A DNA stretch of 64,000 nt from positions 1 to 64,000 of the forward strand of contig NZ_JAULSA010000018.1 of assembly GCF_030518235.1 (NCBI RefSeq), in the 5' to 3' direction. Shown one piece after another: positions 61,652-64,000 of the stretch; the first letter of the stretch is position 1; each line of letters starts with the position of its first letter. The notes under the pieces are model-generated. The model was given only the letters and a program-made list of their open reading frames with translations, made no database searches and was not told the DNA's origin. A program made the position numbers and the translations under genes. Origin of the DNA: Saccharibacillus sp. CPCC 101409 (GTDB taxonomy: Bacteria > Bacillota > Bacilli > Paenibacillales > Paenibacillaceae).

Positions 61652-61688
61652 AAGCGGCCGGGCCGCGTATTCGCCGGCCGCTTTTTTT
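61652..61688 (+). terminator. Terminator after the MBL gene
   Basis: AGCGGCCGG with CCGGCCGCT and seven T residues. Confidence 0.85.
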
Positions 61689-61942
61689 GCGAAAAAGTTC
61701 TGGACAAGGAAGAAAGCCGGTAGTAAGATACAGCTATTGAGCGATAACCTTTACGGAAGTACATACTGCGCTGCGCGCGAATCGGTCCTGGGCCGTTTAC
61801 TTCGCCGCACGCGTCAACGCCTGCGAAGCACGCAAGCTGAGGATCTATTCCCGGTTTGCGTTCTTTTTTTGTTTTCAGGGGAAAACCGGGCTTTAAATGG
61901 CAATTCAATAACCGATAAGAGCCTTGAGGGGGAGAAAAGCGA
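61689..61942. other. Intergenic stretch, no recognised feature
   Basis: 254 bp. Open frames here have no ribosome site. A CCCGGTTT...AAACCGGG dyad (about 61850-61893) flanks a T-rich tract; its role is unknown. Confidence 0.4.
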
Positions 61943-62212
61943 GTGGACAGAGTCAAGCCTTTTGACGGGGAGAAGCATGCAGCGAAGGAGCGTGCCGAGC
62001 TGCATAACAAGGACGGACGGACCGGGAAGCTTGCGGCCGTGCGCGATTCGGGAATCGAAATCCGCGAACGGGGTTCGCTGTACGGCGGCGGGCGGCCGCA
62101 GGAGGCGAGCGTGTGCGCATGGAAGTCGGTCAAGCTTCGGAACGGCGGTCTGGATCAACCCTGGCATCGGCGCCTGGAACGGTTCCGCGGCGGCGACGGC
62201 CCCCGGAGTTGA
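61943..62212 (+). CDS. Possible small charged protein
   Basis: An 89-residue frame starting with GTG, eight bases after GAGGGGGAG. The product is Arg/Lys/Gly-rich with no hydrophobic core (FDGEKHAAKERAELHNKDGR), and its second half looks like G+C-driven composition. No family was recognised. The good ribosome site is the only support, so it may be spurious. Confidence 0.35.
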   Translation: MDRVKPFDGEKHAAKERAELHNKDGRTGKLAAVRDSGIEIRERGSLYGGGRPQEASVCAWKSVKLRNGGLDQPWHRRLERFRGGDGPRS

Positions 62213-62434
62213 ACAGGCCGAGGCTTGTTTTTGGCGTCTGAACGGCGACCGGCACTCTTTTTTGTAAAGAACCCACATAAAGTGAGCGAAGAACATGGAC
62301 ATCCCCCGCGTTTTTTAGTAGGATATAAGCTAAGCATTTGAACGTTTCAATCGTTTTCAGAAAAACGCGCATAAAAACCGGGAGCGGTCCTCCGGGATCG
62401 GACCTTGTAAGATGACGACCGAGGGGGAGAAACA
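62213..62434. other. Upstream region of the 127-residue protein gene
   Basis: About 220 bp holding no gene. A dyad GAACGTTTC-like (near 62341) and AT-rich GGATATAAGC (62321-62330) may be part of a promoter; no clear -35/-10 pair was found. Confidence 0.35.
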
Positions 62435-62818
62435 ATGCTTCATCTGGGAGGAAAAATCGTGATCGTCGCCGATGTTTTTGAACAAAACCTCCCTGTGGGG
62501 GAGTACGGTTACCTGATCGCCTACGACCGTAATCCGGATAACGCCTTCGACTATATCGTGCGAATCCCGCAGGCCAACCGAAATTTTTTCGTGACCGAAA
62601 AAGATATCGAACTTGAAGAAAAAGTCGTTCAGTTCGAGGTTGAGCAGGTCGAGCGCGCCGCGCTGATCGATTACGCGCTCGCCACCCACAACGAGAAGCT
62701 GTTCCATCAGGTGATGAACGGCGAGGAAGATGCGCAGCAGACCGAAGCCGAACCGGCGGGCGAGCCGATGTCGCAGGCCGAGTTTATCAAGAAAATCAAT
62801 TTACGGGCATGGATTTAA
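62435..62818 (+). CDS. Conserved hypothetical protein
   Basis: A 127-residue acidic soluble protein of unknown function. The N-terminal 85 residues form a compact alpha/beta unit (LGGKIVIVADVFEQNLPVGEYGYLIAYDRNPDNAFDYIVRIP split here in two); the rest is helical and Glu/Gln-rich, ending KKINLRAWI. GAGGGGGAG precedes the ATG. Single gene before gatC with its own terminator. Confidence 0.75.
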   Translation: MLHLGGKIVIVADVFEQNLPVGEYGYLIAYDRNPDNAFDYIVRIPQANRNFFVTEKDIELEEKVVQFEVEQVERAALIDYALATHNEKLFHQVMNGEEDAQQTEAEPAGEPMSQAEFIKKINLRAWI

Positions 62819-62837
62819 GATACGATCCAAATAATCG

Positions 62838-62862
62838 AAGCCGGCGGATGCCGGCTTTTTTC
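62838..62862 (+). terminator. Intrinsic terminator
   Basis: AGCCGGC-GGAT-GCCGGCT then TTTTTC. Confidence 0.88.
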
Positions 62863-62930
62863 TTACCCTTCTTTCGGCGCGGAAGGCGCCGATCGGACCT
62901 CGGCCGGCGCTGCGCAAATAGCGCAAACGC

Positions 62931-62959
62931 TGGATTTTTACGGAGGGCTCCCCTATAAT
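62931..62959 (+). promoter_or_regulatory. gatC: Promoter of gatCA
   Basis: TGGATT, 17 bases, perfect TATAAT; start site about 50 bases before gatC. Confidence 0.6.
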
Positions 62960-63015
62960 GGGGACGTTGAGGAGTTTCGGCACTTTAACCCTTTAAACGA
63001 TAGGAGAACATACGA

Positions 63016-63303
63016 ATGAAAATTACGGTGGAACAGGTCGAACATGTGGCGAAACTGGCCCGTTTGAACGTCGGCGAAGACGAAAAAGAGATGTTCGCCG
63101 AGCAGCTCAGCGCTATTTTGCAGTATGCGGAGAAATTGAACGAACTCAATACGGACGGCATCGAGCCGACGACCCATGTGCTGCCGCTGCATAGCGTAAC
63201 GCGCGAAGACGAAGTGCGCGAAAGCCTGCCGATCGAAGCGGTGCTGCGGAACGCTCCGGACGAAGAGGACGGACAGTTCCGGGTGCCGGCGGTGCTCGAC
63301 TGA
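63016..63303 (+). CDS. gatC: Asp/Glu-tRNA amidotransferase subunit C
   Basis: A 95-residue GatC, the small helical subunit that clamps GatA and GatB in the enzyme converting Glu-tRNA(Gln) and Asp-tRNA(Asn) to their amides. Family patterns VEHVAKLARL and LPLHSVTREDEVRES are present. TAGGAG lies upstream of the ATG. First gene of gatCAB; gatA begins 45 bases later. Confidence 0.96.
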   Translation: MKITVEQVEHVAKLARLNVGEDEKEMFAEQLSAILQYAEKLNELNTDGIEPTTHVLPLHSVTREDEVRESLPIEAVLRNAPDEEDGQFRVPAVLD

Positions 63304-63348
63304 ATCCTGCATGACTTGACGATTTACGATGAACGCGGAGGTGCGATA

Positions 63349-64000
63349 GTGACATTGTTCGATTTGGGACTTCGGGAAATTCATAACCGGCTGCACGCTG
63401 GCGAACTGTCCGTGACCGAACTGGTCAAGGATTCCCTGCAGAAGATCGGGGAGCGCGACGAAAAAGTAAAAGCGTTTTTGACCGTCGACGAAGAAGGCGC
63501 GCTGGCTTCGGCGGCGCGGCTCGACGACAAACTGGCGGGCGGAGGCGAACGCGGTCTGCTGTTCGGCCTGCCGGCCGGCGTTAAAGACAATATCGTAACG
63601 GAAGGCCTTCGCACGACCTGCGCCAGCCAGTTTTTGCGTAATTTCGATCCGGTTTACGACGCGACCGTGGTCAAGAAGCTGCGCGCGGCGGACAGCGTCA
63701 CCGTCGGCAAGCTGAATATGGACGAGTTTGCCATGGGCGGCTCCAACGAGAATTCGAGCTTCTATCCCGTGCGCAACCCGTGGAATACCGACCGCGTTCC
63801 GGGCGGTTCCAGCGGCGGCTCCGCGGCGGCGGTCGCGGCCGGCGAAGTGTATTTCTCGCTCGGTTCCGACACCGGCGGTTCGATCCGCCAACCGGCTTCA
63901 TACTGCGGCGTAGTCGGGTTGAAACCTACATACGGCCTCGTGTCTCGCTTCGGCCTGGTGGCGTTCGCTTCCTCGCTCGACCAGATCGGGCCGGTTACAC
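63349..64000 (+). CDS. gatA: Asp/Glu-tRNA amidotransferase subunit A, 3' end beyond the window
   Basis: The first 217 residues of GatA, the amidase that frees ammonia from glutamine. The Ser-cisSer-Lys triad region is visible: Lys in [14 protein letters not shown], the glycine/serine loop [14 protein letters not shown] and Ser in [14 protein letters not shown] at 63349 follows GGAGG by seven bases. The frame is open at the window end. gatB is expected downstream. Confidence 0.96.
   Translation, partial: MTLFDLGLREIHNRLHAGELSVTELVKDSLQKIGERDEKVKAFLTVDEEGALASAARLDDKLAGGGERGLLFGLPAGVKDNIVTEGLRTTCASQFLRNFDPVYDATVVKKLRAADSVTVGKLNMDEFAMGGSNENSSFYPVRNPWNTDRVPGGSSGGSAAAVAAGEVYFSLGSDTGGSIRQPASYCGVVGLKPTYGLVSRFGLVAFASSLDQIGPVT

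Overview
The window (about 58% G+C by eye) looks like a chromosomal segment of a spore-forming, plant-polysaccharide-degrading member of the Paenibacillaceae. A GH1 beta-glucosidase matches Paenibacillus polymyxa BglA in length and in the numbering of both catalytic glutamates. There is a YyaC sporulation domain, an aa3-type quinol oxidase, SigB-type partner switching and gatCA. Saccharibacillus is possible on G+C and gene content, but the genus is inference. No rRNA, tRNA, prophage or true CRISPR was seen.

Layout. 1-618: right end of an IS3-family element abutting an intergenic repeat. 0.9-5.1 kb: GH95 and GH1 glycosidases. 5.2-10 kb: a small membrane protein and the qoxABCD quinol oxidase operon. 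10-14 kb: GH43 beta-xylosidase divergent from an ArsR-type regulator and a CE2-type esterase. 14-18.8 kb: GtrA plus GT39 membrane glycosylation pair and a HssRS-like two-component system (all minus strand). 19-24.4 kb: kduI-deoR-kduD, an S51 peptidase, a sugar isomerase/epimerase-like protein and an SDR. 24.6-27.5 kb: metY, trxB (with a PerR-like box) and a glutaredoxin. 27.7-33 kb: xylR, a repeat-rich intergenic region, xylA and xylB. 33-40.9 kb: secreted transglutaminase-like protein, lysP behind a lysine riboswitch, a CvfC-like protein, an MBL hydrolase and an ABC-F ATPase. 41-56 kb: a general-stress island. 56-63 kb: a YyaC-hydrolase fusion and housekeeping genes. 63 kb to the end: gatC and the start of gatA.

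The most coherent system is the general-stress island. An RsbY-like receiver-PP2C phosphatase, an RsbK-like hybrid kinase with three receivers, an RsbM-like CheR methyltransferase and a REC-kinase-REC protein sit directly upstream of rsbV-rsbW-sigB. Small stress-type proteins (YtxG-, YtxH-, YflT-, GlsB-, DUF1328- and DUF1128-like) lie on both sides. Several of these, and rsbV, carry a shared motif GTTTC(A/G)-N14-G(G/T)(G/T)TA(A/T) that resembles a SigB promoter. The module resembles the RsbKYM pathway of the Bacillus cereus group.

The carbohydrate genes (GH95, GH1, GH43, CE2, kdu, xyl) fit growth on xylan, pectin and fucosylated glycans. Three families of non-coding repeats stand out: a ~125-bp nested inverted repeat present twice with compensatory stem changes; 26-bp palindrome-ended units on a 50-bp period; and a ~67-bp hairpin unit repeated after xylA.
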